Shown here in pieces: positions 14,617 to 23,066 of a DNA stretch of 29,826 nt (its first letter is position 1; every line of letters starts with the position of its first letter). A program made the position numbers and the translations under genes. The notes under the pieces are model-generated. The model was not told the DNA's origin, did no database searches, and worked only from the letters and a program-made list of their open reading frames with translations. Source of the stretch: CF-161 sp035259145 (GTDB lineage Bacteria > Chloroflexota > Dormibacteria > Dormibacterales > Dormibacteraceae); the NCBI GenBank assembly GCA_035259145.1, contig DATFWQ010000052.1, positions 1 to 29,826 on the forward strand, read 5' to 3'.

Positions 14617-16665
14617 TCAACCCACCGCGGGGTCGCGCGCCCCCCTCATTGCGGCCGCCTGCCAGGGAGGGGCCTGGACACGGATGGGCAGGCGGTTTGC
14701 TCCGGCGGCAAGCAGGAACTCACCTCGTCGGGCCGACTCCAGCCCTGCTGTCTGCGCCTCGCTCAGGTGAAAGGCACGCTGCAGCTTCGCCGCCTCACCA
14801 GGTCGCTGAGCGCCAAAGAAGTGCACAGCTGGGTTGGTTGCGACGACCGCTCCCGCGTCTCCGCTGAGCAGATCGCCAGGATTCTGGGTCGCGAAAACCA
14901 GACTGCCGTCGTATTTGCGGATGCGGCGGGCCAGCGCGACCACGAAGCGCCGCACAGTAGGGTCGTCGAAAAGGAGGCCCAACTCGTCAATCACGAGAAG
15001 CCGGCGCCGGTCGCGGTTCTTGATCCGCGACCAGAGCGCCTCGGCGAGCAGGTAGTGGACGGGAGCGACCATCTCGGCCCTGAGCTCGCGCATGCCGAAT
15101 GCGATCAGCGGGGCCTCAAGGTCGACATTGGTTGGGCGGCTGAAGATCTGTCCCAGGCTGCCCTGGACCCACCGGCCCAGCACGCGACCAATCCGGGACT
15201 CCGTGGGAAGGCGGGCGACCACGTCAGCAAGTACTGGCTGTACGGTCGACAAGAAGGTCTCGCGTATCGTCAGCTCGAGGCAGGCACGATCGGCCTCATC
15301 CAGCTCGCCGCAGAGGACTGCGCACAGCTCGACGGCGTCGGCCACTGCCGAACCGATGGTCGACTCATCCCTGGCCTCACCTCGCAGTTCCAGGACGTTT
15401 ATCGAGTGGCCCGACCCGAGAGCGAGTGCGACGTCGAGACCACCGAGCTCTCGAGCCAGACGCCCGTACTCATGCTCAGGATCGATGATGAAGACCTGCG
15501 CGCCCACACCCAGAGCGCCCATCGCAAGAGTCGACAAAAGGTAGGTCTTGCCGGCGCCCGAATGGCCAAAGACTCCGACATTGGCGTTGGCGTAGCGGCG
15601 TTCGTCGAACGGGTCGATCATGACGGGTTGCCCCGTGGCCCGGCTCGCACCGATGACAAGGCCTGCGGGCTCCTGGAGGTCGGCGTCAAACCAGGGGAAC
15701 ATCGTGACCAGCGCGGAGGTGTCCAGCACTCGCCGCCTGCCGATCGGATCGCGAGCCAGGGGCAGTGTGGCGAGGCGGCCATCCAGCTGTCTGAAGGTTG
15801 CCGCAGCGAGCTGGCACAGCGCGGAGCGTCCGGCTGCTTCGACCCTCGCACTGGCCACTTCAAGATCCGCCTCCGATGAGGTGCACACGGACAGGTAGAG
15901 CGATACGTGGAATGCGCTCTCCTGGCTCGCAGTCAGCCGCTGCTGGAGAGCCTCCGCGGCTGGAGCAGCGCCTTCGATCTGCGGATCGCCAACCCCGCCG
16001 GCACGGTGCATCTGGGCAGCGCGCATGTGGACGAGCTGGCGCTGGAGGTAGTCCACGACCCAGGCGGTGGGCAGGCGCTCGGCATGCCAGCTGAGGCTCA
16101 GGCGAAGGCCGTCCGGCGCCAGCCTGAGCAGCCAGCCGGGCATCAGGTCAACCCCCGGAAAGCGCTCCACCCACCAGGTGCGGTGCCAGCCCTGGCAGTC
16201 CTGAACCGATCCCGGCATCTCCCTACCGAAGAGCAGTCCGGCGTGGGGCTGCCAATCGACCTGGCGGACGTCGGGCACACCGAGCTCGCGCAGGGCGCGC
16301 TCCAGCGCCTCAATGGCCGACGGGTGTGTGGCCAGATGCACATCGCGGCGCTGCGCCGATCGAGAGTCGCGGAGTGTCTGCGCGAACGCGAGGTCCAGCC
16401 CACGCCGCAGTGGCGGACCCGGCAGCGGCTCCGTGACCGAGGGGGAACGAGGTTGCCCATCACCAGCTCCAGGCACGAAGTCGATCAGCACCTGGAGCGG
16501 CGCGTCCAGACTGTCCAGCAGGGCACGGAAGCCGGCGATCCAGCGGCGGCGGTCATCCTCAGCTGCGTCGAGATAGCCGATGGCGCCGGTGGCTATGACC
16601 GCAGCGGGCCGGCCCATGTCAGCCAGCTGCCGCGGTGGCTGCGGACGAAGCAGCGTCAGTCTCAC
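14617..16665 (-). CDS. VirB4/TraC-like type IV secretion ATPase
   Basis: The protein has 682 residues. The N-terminal half is the divergent VirB4 domain. The C-terminal RecA-like domain has Walker A GHSGAGKT (367-374), a second acidic strand VFIIDPEHEYG (391-401) and Walker B LLVIDE (556-561). These are followed by a sensor-like SLVFATQNPGDLL and VVATNPAVHFFGAQ. VirB4 proteins are hexameric ATPases that power conjugative pilus assembly and substrate transfer at the inner membrane. The GTG overlaps the stop of the PrgI gene (GTGA). No relaxase, coupling protein or VirB6 gene is within view, so the system is incomplete here or works with distant partners. Confidence 0.85.
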   Translation of the reverse strand: MRLTLLRPQPPRQLADMGRPAAVIATGAIGYLDAAEDDRRRWIAGFRALLDSLDAPLQVLIDFVPGAGDGQPRSPSVTEPLPGPPLRRGLDLAFAQTLRDSRSAQRRDVHLATHPSAIEALERALRELGVPDVRQVDWQPHAGLLFGREMPGSVQDCQGWHRTWWVERFPGVDLMPGWLLRLAPDGLRLSLSWHAERLPTAWVVDYLQRQLVHMRAAQMHRAGGVGDPQIEGAAPAAEALQQRLTASQESAFHVSLYLSVCTSSEADLEVASARVEAAGRSALCQLAAATFRQLDGRLATLPLARDPIGRRRVLDTSALVTMFPWFDADLQEPAGLVIGASRATGQPVMIDPFDERRYANANVGVFGHSGAGKTYLLSTLAMGALGVGAQVFIIDPEHEYGRLARELGGLDVALALGSGHSINVLELRGEARDESTIGSAVADAVELCAVLCGELDEADRACLELTIRETFLSTVQPVLADVVARLPTESRIGRVLGRWVQGSLGQIFSRPTNVDLEAPLIAFGMRELRAEMVAPVHYLLAEALWSRIKNRDRRRLLVIDELGLLFDDPTVRRFVVALARRIRKYDGSLVFATQNPGDLLSGDAGAVVATNPAVHFFGAQRPGEAAKLQRAFHLSEAQTAGLESARRGEFLLAAGANRLPIRVQAPPWQAAAMRGARDPAVG

Positions 16666-17048
16666 GCGGCCTCAGGGAGGTCCGGAGGGGCGGCGGCATC
16701 TCTCCTGGACGGCTTACCAAGGCTGTTCATCGCTCGCAGCGGCACAACGCTCTGCCGGTCCCGTGGTTCCCACGACAGATGCAGCCGGTAATTGCGACGA
16801 GCGAACACGATGAGGTCCAGCAGCCAGGCGTCGAGAGGCCGGCCTCGCCAGCGGCCCCAGGCAAGCAAGGCCGCGCCCGCCGCCACCACGAAGCAGGGAA
16901 GGAGGCGAAGACCGACCGGTACTGCCTCGAGGTGCCACAGGCTCAGGACGCCGAGTGCTGCGACGACGAGGTAGCCGAAGCGAAGCGGGCTGAGCCCATA
17001 GATCAACTTGTCCTCCAGGTCGACGTCCTGCGGAACGCGAGCATGCAT
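16662..17048 (-). CDS. PrgI-family membrane protein of a type IV secretion module
   Basis: The protein has 128 residues. The start MHARVPQDVDLEDKLIYGLS is characteristic of PrgI-family proteins, which sit directly before VirB4 in Gram-positive conjugation operons (VirB3-like role). Two hydrophobic segments follow (about 24-40 and 47-64). A conserved basic and aromatic end of the domain comes next (GRPLDAWLLDLIVFARRNYR). The frame is open far upstream, but the ATG at 17046-17048 begins the domain exactly and lies 7 nt after a TAGCGT box. It overlaps VirB4 by four bases, so the two are made together. Confidence 0.85.
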   Translation of the reverse strand: MHARVPQDVDLEDKLIYGLSPLRFGYLVVAALGVLSLWHLEAVPVGLRLLPCFVVAAGAALLAWGRWRGRPLDAWLLDLIVFARRNYRLHLSWEPRDRQSVVPLRAMNSLGKPSRRDAAAPPDLPEAA

Positions 17049-17055
17049 GCGGCCC

Positions 17056-17061
17056 ACGCTA
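17056..17061 (-). promoter_or_regulatory. Candidate -10 box TAGCGT, leaderless
   Basis: TAGCGT on the minus strand ends 7 nt before the ATG of the PrgI gene without an SD, matching the leaderless layout of other genes here. A 10-bp palindrome AAAGGCCTTT lies upstream at 17095-17104. Confidence 0.4.
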
Positions 17062-17264
17062 GGGGGAACTAGACGGAAAGGGAAGGGAGCCTGTAAAGGC
17101 CTTTCTGCGGCTGGCAATTGACCAGACCGACCGACGAGAGGCGGCGGGACCGAACCGGCTGATCTGGAACGGGCCAGGTTTCGGTAGTCGTGATCTGATC
17201 GTGCGCGAGGACCCGCTCGCAGCGTCCGCTGTATGAGCGGCGAACCTGGTCGCCGGCCCCTTTC

Positions 17265-17281
17265 ACGCCAACGATTGGCGT
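17265..17281. promoter_or_regulatory. Palindrome ACGCCAA-CGA-TTGGCGT, probable operator
   Basis: Two perfect 7-bp arms are separated by three bases. The last base is the first base of the TACCTT -10 box of the LLM oxidoreductase gene. A dimer bound here would cover the promoter, so repression is the simplest reading. Confidence 0.5.
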
Positions 17282-17286
17282 ACCTT
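17281..17286 (+). promoter_or_regulatory. Candidate -10 box TACCTT, leaderless
   Basis: TACCTT ends 8 nt before the GTG at 17295 and 2 nt before a TTG at 17289. The spacing favours the GTG as the start, with transcription beginning at or next to it. Confidence 0.45.
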
Positions 17287-17294
17287 CGTTGGCC

Positions 17295-18149
17295 GTGCAA
17301 CTCGGCTTCAGCCTCGACCCACGCCAGGCCCTCTCCGACGTGGATGAGCTCCACCTTGTGGAGCTGGGGGCCCGGCTCGGCTATCACTCGGCGTGGACCC
17401 CCTCCGGTCCTGACGCCGCGGCTTTCGACCGATGCCTGCGATGGCATTCCGCCTCAGGGCTGCCGACCGGCATCTCGGTAGTGCCTGCCTCTGGGCAGCC
17501 GCCGAGCTTCTATGCCGAACACGCCAGACGGGTGTGGGAAGAGACTGGCGGCGAATTTGTGCTCGGTGTGGGCAGCGGCCACATGCCGCACGCGGCCAGG
17601 TCCATGCGACTATACCTGGCCGAGCTTCGCGAGCTGCTTTCCGAAGGTCCGCCGATCTACGTGGCGGCGCTGGGGCCACTGATGCTGCGCGTCGCCGGCG
17701 AATCGGCAGACGGCGTGGCCCTCAACTGGTGCTCGTCAGAGGCTGTGGCCTGGTCGCGGGAGCGCGTTGAGAGGGCCGCCCGCGGCGCCGGCCGCCCCGC
17801 CCCGATTGTGGCCGAATACATCCGTACCAGCGTCGACCCGGACCCGAGCGCCGCCCGCCGGACGCTGGGCGCGTCGGCGTTGCAGTACGCCCTTGGCGCT
17901 CAGGCGTACCGCCACCACTTCGAGCGTATGGGTTTCAGCGAGGAGCTCCGCCGGCTCGAGGAGCAGGGGGGCGAGACGAGCGATGAGTTCCTAGCCGCCG
18001 CCGGCGCCGCCGGGGCGCCGGGCGAGGTGCGGCCGCAGTTCGAGCGCCTGGCCAGAGGCCTCGACGTGGCGATAGTGCGGGTCCTGGTGACCCGCCAGGG
18101 CGACGCGGAGTCGGCCCGCCTCACCCTGGAGGAGTGCCGGCCGGCCTGA
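17295..18149 (+). CDS. LLM-class flavin/F420-dependent oxidoreductase, short form
   Basis: The protein has 284 residues. The start VQLGFSLDPRQAL and the strand-helix pattern fit the luciferase-like monooxygenase (TIM-barrel) family. FVLGVGSGHMP near residue 98 and IYVAALGPLMLRVAGESADG near 125-145 are the characteristic barrel segments, the latter including the usual G-P-x-M-L-R and A-G-E-x-A-D-G elements. The usual length is 300-340 residues; the barrel insert appears shortened. The cofactor (FMN or F420) and substrate cannot be told. It is divergent from the PrgI/VirB4 pair. Confidence 0.82.
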   Translation: MQLGFSLDPRQALSDVDELHLVELGARLGYHSAWTPSGPDAAAFDRCLRWHSASGLPTGISVVPASGQPPSFYAEHARRVWEETGGEFVLGVGSGHMPHAARSMRLYLAELRELLSEGPPIYVAALGPLMLRVAGESADGVALNWCSSEAVAWSRERVERAARGAGRPAPIVAEYIRTSVDPDPSAARRTLGASALQYALGAQAYRHHFERMGFSEELRRLEEQGGETSDEFLAAAGAAGAPGEVRPQFERLARGLDVAIVRVLVTRQGDAESARLTLEECRPA

Positions 18150-18289
18150 CAACGGCGCCTTTGAGGACCTGCACTCAGGATGTCCAGGTGAAGAGTCAAC
18201 GCCCGGGCCTGAACGTCGGGGCCGGCATGTCGCCGTCAGTCCCAAACTTGCTGTCCGACCCCGACCCTTGGACCGTAGCATGGCCTGCC

Positions 18290-18310
18290 GATCAGTCAGC
18301 GGAACTGATC
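18290..18310. repeat. Stem-loop between convergent genes
   Basis: GATCAGT (18290-18296) and ACTGATC (18304-18310) form a perfect 7-bp stem with a 7-nt loop in the 218-base gap between the LLM gene and the kinase gene. It could end transcripts from both sides but no U-run follows on either strand. Confidence 0.3.
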
Positions 18311-18367
18311 TCGCCTGACATTGGCTCCTACGCGGGCAGGTCGCGACTGAGGCGAAGCTCCGGGAGG

Positions 18368-19000
18368 CTACTGAGCGTCATCCGCCGCGAGGCGTTCGAA
18401 AGCTGTGGGTCGCTTGACAGATTGAAGAGCCTTTCGGATCTCTTGAGCACACTCGGCCGGGCTGAGAGTCGACGTGTCGACCTCCAGGTCGTAAATGCCC
18501 GGCTCGTGAACGGCCTGCTGCAACAGCTTCACCGGTGCCGGGACGAGCCCATCATCGGGCGCCCCGCCGCCCCAGGTGGCACGCCGACGCTCCATGACGA
18601 CCTCGGTCGGGCAGCGGACGCCAACGAATAACACCGGAAGGCCGTCGAGCCGGCGCGCGCAGTCCCACAGGATGCCACGCGGAACCGAGTACATGTCGTG
18701 GTGATCGGCGTCTACAACGACGTTGATACCCAATCGACTGTGGGCGGCGATGGACTCATACATCGCGCTGTAAAGGAGCACTATGATCGGCTCAAGATCT
18801 GGTCTCTCTCCCCCCGGCCGTAAGCCGATGCCGGGCTGCAAATGCTGTGGCGTTGCTGCTTTGAAGTGATCCACGCCGAGGTTCATCCAGACGCCGGCCA
18901 GTGTGTCCTGCAGGGCCATGGCGATGCTGGATTTGCCCGACCGAGGGACGCCGTTAAGTACGACGATCCAACCTGGCGGGCTCATTACGTCAGACGACAT
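18368..19000 (-). CDS. Chloramphenicol-phosphotransferase-like kinase
   Basis: The 210 residues contain a P-loop GVPRSGKS at 17-24, preceded by the hydrophobic strand WIVVLN. The later NLGVDHF, VLFVGVRCP and YDLEVDTS strings match the chloramphenicol 3-O-phosphotransferase family in order. Members phosphorylate small alcohols using ATP; the Streptomyces founder inactivates chloramphenicol. Most homologues have no proven resistance role. The ATG follows AAGGGGCA; a second ATG five codons later is possible. It lies 36 bases downstream of the DUF5671-type gene on the same strand. Confidence 0.75.
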   Translation of the reverse strand: MSSDVMSPPGWIVVLNGVPRSGKSSIAMALQDTLAGVWMNLGVDHFKAATPQHLQPGIGLRPGGERPDLEPIIVLLYSAMYESIAAHSRLGINVVVDADHHDMYSVPRGILWDCARRLDGLPVLFVGVRCPTEVVMERRRATWGGGAPDDGLVPAPVKLLQQAVHEPGIYDLEVDTSTLSPAECAQEIRKALQSVKRPTAFERLAADDAQ

Positions 19001-19036
19001 TGCCCCTTGACTGCACGACTCAGTGCTGGCGGCACC

Positions 19037-20824
19037 TCAACACAGTGAGTCTGGCTGGGCGGAGGCCACCGTGGTGGCCTGGGGTTTGCGTGACGGCTCG
19101 GCGACGGCGCCTTCAACCCGCATGCCGACGCTCGAGCGCAGCGCATCCGCCAGCATAGCCTGCGCCAGCTCCAGGCTCGCTGCTCGCACAACCACCATGA
19201 TGCGATGCTCGCGCTCCTCCGCCTCAGGGACGGCCAGAGATGCGTTCGCCGCCCTGTCCGCCCGCACGATTGCAAAGTGGAAAGCAAACACAGCCAGGCC
19301 GACAGCGGCATCCACGGAGAGGTGCCAGATCGTGTGCCATTCGCTGACTGCGAGGCTGCCCAGTAGTAGCCCGTTGAGGAACCGAAAAGCCACTGCAGAG
19401 CCAGCCACCAGTAGAGTGGCGATGCCGCCGAACGCCGCCAGGTACAGGTACGCCCGGCGGACCAGTGCTCGTCTCTCGGCGGCTGCTGCGTCGCCTCCTG
19501 CAGCAATGCGGCGGGCGACGGCCAGCCAATGCAGGCTCCACGTTGGGATCCCGACTAACAGGAGCGTTATGTACAGTGCGGTCTCGGACGGCGGATGGTT
19601 GTCGTGGCCGGTCACAAAGCGGCTGCCAATGACGCCGACCAGGCCGGCGGCTCCGACCGCGACGATCGTCATCGAGATTGCACAGATCGCGTAGTAATAC
19701 AGCAGGCGCAACGTTGCCCCGCGTTCGGCACTGTGCTGTAGGGCAGCGTCGTGCTCGATGGCGCGGTGGTAGAGCCACCAGGACGCTCCGAAGACCAGGA
19801 TGGTTGCGAGTGGCCGCCCTGCGGCCGGGAGAGCCGGCGCACCGGAGCTGTCGCCGAGCAGCCGCCTGACAAGGTCACTCACCATGATGGCCAGAGCGAT
19901 CAGTGCCGCAGCGCCGCTGATCAAGACCACGGAGTAGAGCAAGAGCCGTCGAATCAGCGACTCACGTTCGCCGTCCGCTTCGAGGCCGACCCCGCCAACT
20001 AGACTCTGGGCGGGCAGCCAGGACCCAAGCCACAGTGCCAGTCCCGGGGCCACGAAAGCCAGGCTGAACACAAGCGCACCAGCCAGCTCGTACGTGCTTC
20101 GTGTCTCAGGAAATCCGTAGCGCCACAGGCTGCCCAGGATGCCTGCCAGATTGATCGTGAGTAAAGCGAGACCGGTTCCACACAGCAGGTACACGCGCAG
20201 TCGCCGCAAGGTAGCTGCGAGGCCACCGACGGCGACGATGCGGCGATCAGCCCGGCCCGCAAGGAGGTGGTAGGTCAGAACGGCCCCGGCGACGAGGACC
20301 ATCGACATCTGCCCGACCATTTGGGCCAGGTATGGACCATCGAACCGTGGATTCCACGCAATCTGGGCAACTCCATTGGACTTCCCAAAAAAGGGCTGGC
20401 CGAGTAGGCCATTGATCAGCCCGCTCAGGAAGGCGACGCCGAAGCCCAGACACAGCAGTGCCGTAACGAGGTCGACCAGGTTCAGGTAGAAGCTGCGGAC
20501 GCCGGCCCCTCGCTCGGCCGGGACTCGGCGCACAACACGCGTGGCGATCCCCCAATGGACTACCCAGCCCACACCCCCGACCATTGCGAGGGCCAGCGCC
20601 AGGCTGAACTGCGATCGGTAGACAAGGGAAGGCTGGTTATAGTCGACAAACACAAAGGGAAGGCCCTCGAAGCCGCGGCTGGGCGCCTGCAGCAAGATCT
20701 CCGCGCCGACGCGGATCAGATTTGCGGTGCCCAGCACCACCATGTGTATTGCGACCAGAGCCACCAGGTAGATATAGGCACGAGCAGGTCCGGCTAGACC
20801 CGGTGTCTCGGTGTTTGCGCTCAT
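19037..20824 (-). CDS. Polytopic membrane protein with six two-helix units (DUF5671-like)
   Basis: The protein has 595 residues and about twelve membrane segments. It is built from six similar two-helix units. Each first helix begins with a basic, Tyr-rich string (for example RAYIYLVALVAIH, RLRVYLLCGTG, RRLLLYSVVL, RLLYYYAICA, RRAYLYLAAF). The second helix often ends with Trp/His (VVHWGIATR, YHLLAGR, LYHRAIEHD, LHWLAVARR, FHFAIVR). This matches the DUF5671 membrane family as I recall it. Function is unknown. A charged C-terminal domain of about 60 residues follows. I start at the ATG at 20822-20824, 8 nt after TACACT, although the frame is open to 20854. Confidence 0.7.
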   Translation of the reverse strand: MSANTETPGLAGPARAYIYLVALVAIHMVVLGTANLIRVGAEILLQAPSRGFEGLPFVFVDYNQPSLVYRSQFSLALALAMVGGVGWVVHWGIATRVVRRVPAERGAGVRSFYLNLVDLVTALLCLGFGVAFLSGLINGLLGQPFFGKSNGVAQIAWNPRFDGPYLAQMVGQMSMVLVAGAVLTYHLLAGRADRRIVAVGGLAATLRRLRVYLLCGTGLALLTINLAGILGSLWRYGFPETRSTYELAGALVFSLAFVAPGLALWLGSWLPAQSLVGGVGLEADGERESLIRRLLLYSVVLISGAAALIALAIMVSDLVRRLLGDSSGAPALPAAGRPLATILVFGASWWLYHRAIEHDAALQHSAERGATLRLLYYYAICAISMTIVAVGAAGLVGVIGSRFVTGHDNHPPSETALYITLLLVGIPTWSLHWLAVARRIAAGGDAAAAERRALVRRAYLYLAAFGGIATLLVAGSAVAFRFLNGLLLGSLAVSEWHTIWHLSVDAAVGLAVFAFHFAIVRADRAANASLAVPEAEEREHRIMVVVRAASLELAQAMLADALRSSVGMRVEGAVAEPSRKPQATTVASAQPDSLC

Positions 20825-20832
20825 GGCGCCGC

Positions 20833-20838
20833 AGTGTA
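20833..20838 (-). promoter_or_regulatory. Candidate -10 box TACACT, leaderless
   Basis: TACACT on the minus strand ends 8 nt before the ATG of the twelve-helix membrane protein, with no SD. The rest of the 229-base gap up to the RidA pseudogene holds no gene that I can see. Confidence 0.45.
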
Positions 20839-21053
20839 GCCACGACAACTCCAATAGGGAGTCTCAGTTGCATATCAAATTTGGTGTCAGCACTTCATGT
20901 TGTACGCGCAACGGTCATCTCGATCTGGTCTCAACACGCAGCACATCTTCCCCAGCCCGAGGCGTGGTCTCAACGACCGCGCGATTGCAGTAGGATGGCT
21001 GACGCTCGTCGCGAGCCACCGCCTCACGAAACCTGGAGATGAGGAGTTCGCAG

Positions 21054-21466
21054 GTGCCGGCACAGATCAAGCACATCAACCCCGATGGTCTGATCAAGAA
21101 CCCTGCCTTCACGCAGGTCGTGACCGTGAGCGGCCCTGTGAAGACTGTGTACATCGGCGCTCAGAATGCCGTCGACGGGGGTCGCAACATCGTCGGCAAG
21201 GGTGACATCGGCGCCCAGACCGAGCAGATCCTGAGAACATCGAAGTCTGCCTCGCTGCCGCAGGCGCCCGCAAGGAGCACCTGATCAGCTGGAACATATT
21301 CGTTGCGGAGGGCCAGGACCTGACCCCTGCCTTTGAGGCAGGGATGAGATGGTGGGGTCAGAACGCCGCCCCCCCGCTCAACAACGTGGTGCTGGTGTCG
21401 GGCTTCGTTCCGGCCGACTTCCTGATATCGATCGACGCGATAGCGGTGGTACCGGAAGAGGAGTAG
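21054..21466 (+). pseudogene. ridA: RidA-family enamine/imine deaminase, frameshifted
   Basis: From a GTG at 21054, placed 7 nt after GAGGAG, the frame reads KHINPDGLIKNPAFTQVVTV, then VKTVYIGAQNAVDG and IGAQTEQILR, as in RidA/YjgF proteins. At about 21233-21236 the homology moves by one base to a frame reading NIEVCLAAAGARKEHLISWN, then APPLNNVVLVSGFVPADFLI and ending in TAG at 21464-21466. One base is missing. The shifted frame otherwise stops at 21284. RidA proteins hydrolyse reactive 2-aminoacrylate and similar imines made by PLP enzymes. It lies 80 bases before a class III aminotransferase. A sequencing error is the alternative to a real mutation. Confidence 0.8.
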
Positions 21467-21533
21467 TGCTCGGGCAGCTGCTCCGGCGGGCTCCCTGGTC
21501 GATCCCCTGGTCCGCCGTGTAACGGGCACCGGC

Positions 21534-21539
21534 TACGCT
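21534..21539 (+). promoter_or_regulatory. Candidate -10 box TACGCT, leaderless
   Basis: TACGCT ends 7 nt before the ATG of the class III aminotransferase; no SD is present. It suggests a message separate from the RidA pseudogene. Confidence 0.45.
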
Positions 21540-21546
21540 GGCGAAG

Positions 21547-22872
21547 ATGAGCCACCTGCTGACGCCGCACATTGGCGAGACGCTGCCCAGCGTCGCGAGG
21601 GCACAGGGTATCTGGGTTTGGGATACGGCTGGCCGGCGCTACCTGGACGGCAGCTCGGGCGCTGTCGTCGTCGCGCTCGGCCATGGGCATCCCGAGGTGC
21701 TGCAAGCGATGCGCGAGCAGTCGGAGCTGGTGACCTACGCGGTCAGGGCGCAGCTCACGAACCAGCCTGCGGAGCGATTGGCGGACCGCCTGGCCGAACT
21801 GGCGCCTGGCGACCTGGACTCGGTCTTCCTGGTCAACAGCGGCTCGGAAGCCGTCGAGGCCGCGGTGAAGCTTGCACTTCAGCACTGGAGCGAGCAGGGT
21901 CGTCCCCAGAAGCGATGGTTCATCTCCCGCCGCGGGAGCTACCACGGCGCGACGCTGGGCGCGCTGTCGCTCTCCGGCCATCCGGTCCGCCGGCGCCACA
22001 TCGAGCCGCTGCTGCACCAGTTCCCAGCGGTGCCGCAGCCCAGCCAGTACCGCTGTGAGTCGAGCGGGAACTGCCCGCCGTGCGATCTGTCCTGCGCTGA
22101 CGCGTTCGACGCCGCAATCAAGACAGCCGGGCCCCACCGCGTGGCCGGAGTAATCGTGGAGCCGGTCGTGGGCGCGACGGGAGGCGCGGTGGTAGCACCG
22201 CCCGGCTATCACCAGCGCCTGCGGGAGATCTGCGACCGCCGAGACGTCCTGCTGATCGCGGATGAGGTGATGACGGGGGTGGGCCGCTGCGGCGCCTTCC
22301 TGGCCATGGAGCGGTGGGACACCGTGCCCGACCTGGTCGTACTGGGCAAGGGCCTGGGCGCTGGCTACATGCCGGTGGCCGCAGTGCTCGCCAGCCGACG
22401 GGTGGTCGACTCGATCGCCACCGGCTCTGGACTGATCATCACGGGCCATACGTACAGCGCGAACCCGCTTGCGGCGGCCGTGGCGTGCAAGGTCGTGGAC
22501 ATCACGATCAGGGACGGCCTGGCTGACCGCGCCCGCCGGCTGGAGCCGATTCTCGGCGCCGCCCTGGGCGACCTGCTGGAGACCCACCCGCTGCTAGGCG
22601 ATGTCCGCGGACTCGGACTTCTCTGGGGGCTGGAGCTGGTCGCTGACAGGGCATCACGGCGCCCGTTTCCCCGCGAGCTGATGGTCACGGAGCGCTTTCT
22701 GGCCGCCTGCGTGGCCAACGGGCTGCTGCTCTACCCAGCGAGTGATGGGGTCAACGACGCGGTGCTGGTGGGGCCGCCGCTCAACGTGACGGAGGAGGAG
22801 CTGGAGCTGCTTGTGCGCTGCGTGGACGCGTCGCTGTCGGCGCTCGAATCGGAGCTGGCGCCGGGCGGCTGA
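21547..22872 (+). CDS. Class III PLP aminotransferase with cysteine cluster
   Basis: The protein has 441 residues. NSGSEAVEAA (97-106), IADEVMTGVGRCG (237-249, with the PLP aspartate 239) and VVLGKGLGAGYMP (264-276, with Schiff-base Lys268) define an omega-amino-acid/ornithine-type transaminase. Residues 170-183 hold four cysteines spaced C-x5-C-x2-C-x3-C, as in some members of the YodT-like group. They may bind a metal or form disulfides. The substrate is probably an amine or a beta/omega-amino acid. The adjacent broken ridA fits PLP chemistry. The antisense frame is open for 409 codons but is a G+C artefact. Confidence 0.9.
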   Translation: MSHLLTPHIGETLPSVARAQGIWVWDTAGRRYLDGSSGAVVVALGHGHPEVLQAMREQSELVTYAVRAQLTNQPAERLADRLAELAPGDLDSVFLVNSGSEAVEAAVKLALQHWSEQGRPQKRWFISRRGSYHGATLGALSLSGHPVRRRHIEPLLHQFPAVPQPSQYRCESSGNCPPCDLSCADAFDAAIKTAGPHRVAGVIVEPVVGATGGAVVAPPGYHQRLREICDRRDVLLIADEVMTGVGRCGAFLAMERWDTVPDLVVLGKGLGAGYMPVAAVLASRRVVDSIATGSGLIITGHTYSANPLAAAVACKVVDITIRDGLADRARRLEPILGAALGDLLETHPLLGDVRGLGLLWGLELVADRASRRPFPRELMVTERFLAACVANGLLLYPASDGVNDAVLVGPPLNVTEEELELLVRCVDASLSALESELAPGG

Positions 22873-23054
22873 AGTTCCCACGTCGCCGTCCAGACCGACA
22901 ACGTCCGACGGACCTGCAAGTCGCAGGCCCTTGGTATGGGGCGGAATGAAAAGAGGGCAGCTGCCCACCGAGGCCCGGCACTTTGCGGCTGGCTCGAATC
23001 GGCAACGACAAGCCGCGGCGGTCGTCATCCGGCGTCAGCCCGTAACCTTTCTGT

Positions 23055-23060
23055 TACCAT
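23055..23060 (+). promoter_or_regulatory. Candidate -10 box TACCAT, leaderless
   Basis: TACCAT ends 6 nt before the ATG at 23067 and no SD is present. GTAAC and GTTAC (23042-23057) form a small inverted repeat that overlaps the box. Confidence 0.45.
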
Positions 23061-23066
23061 CCGCGC

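Noticed and set aside
14599..15879. 426-codon plus-strand frame across the VirB4-like gene
   Set aside because: It is antisense to Walker A and B coding sequence and has no recognisable domain.
21325..21343. 8-bp hairpin CCCTGCCT-TTG-AGGCAGGG as a terminator
   Set aside because: It lies inside the well-preserved second half of the ridA coding sequence and has no U-run.
21358..22587. 409-codon open frame antisense to the class III aminotransferase
   Set aside because: It mirrors a gene with complete catalytic motifs and has the Arg/Ala/Gly/Gln-rich composition typical of antisense frames in G+C-rich DNA.
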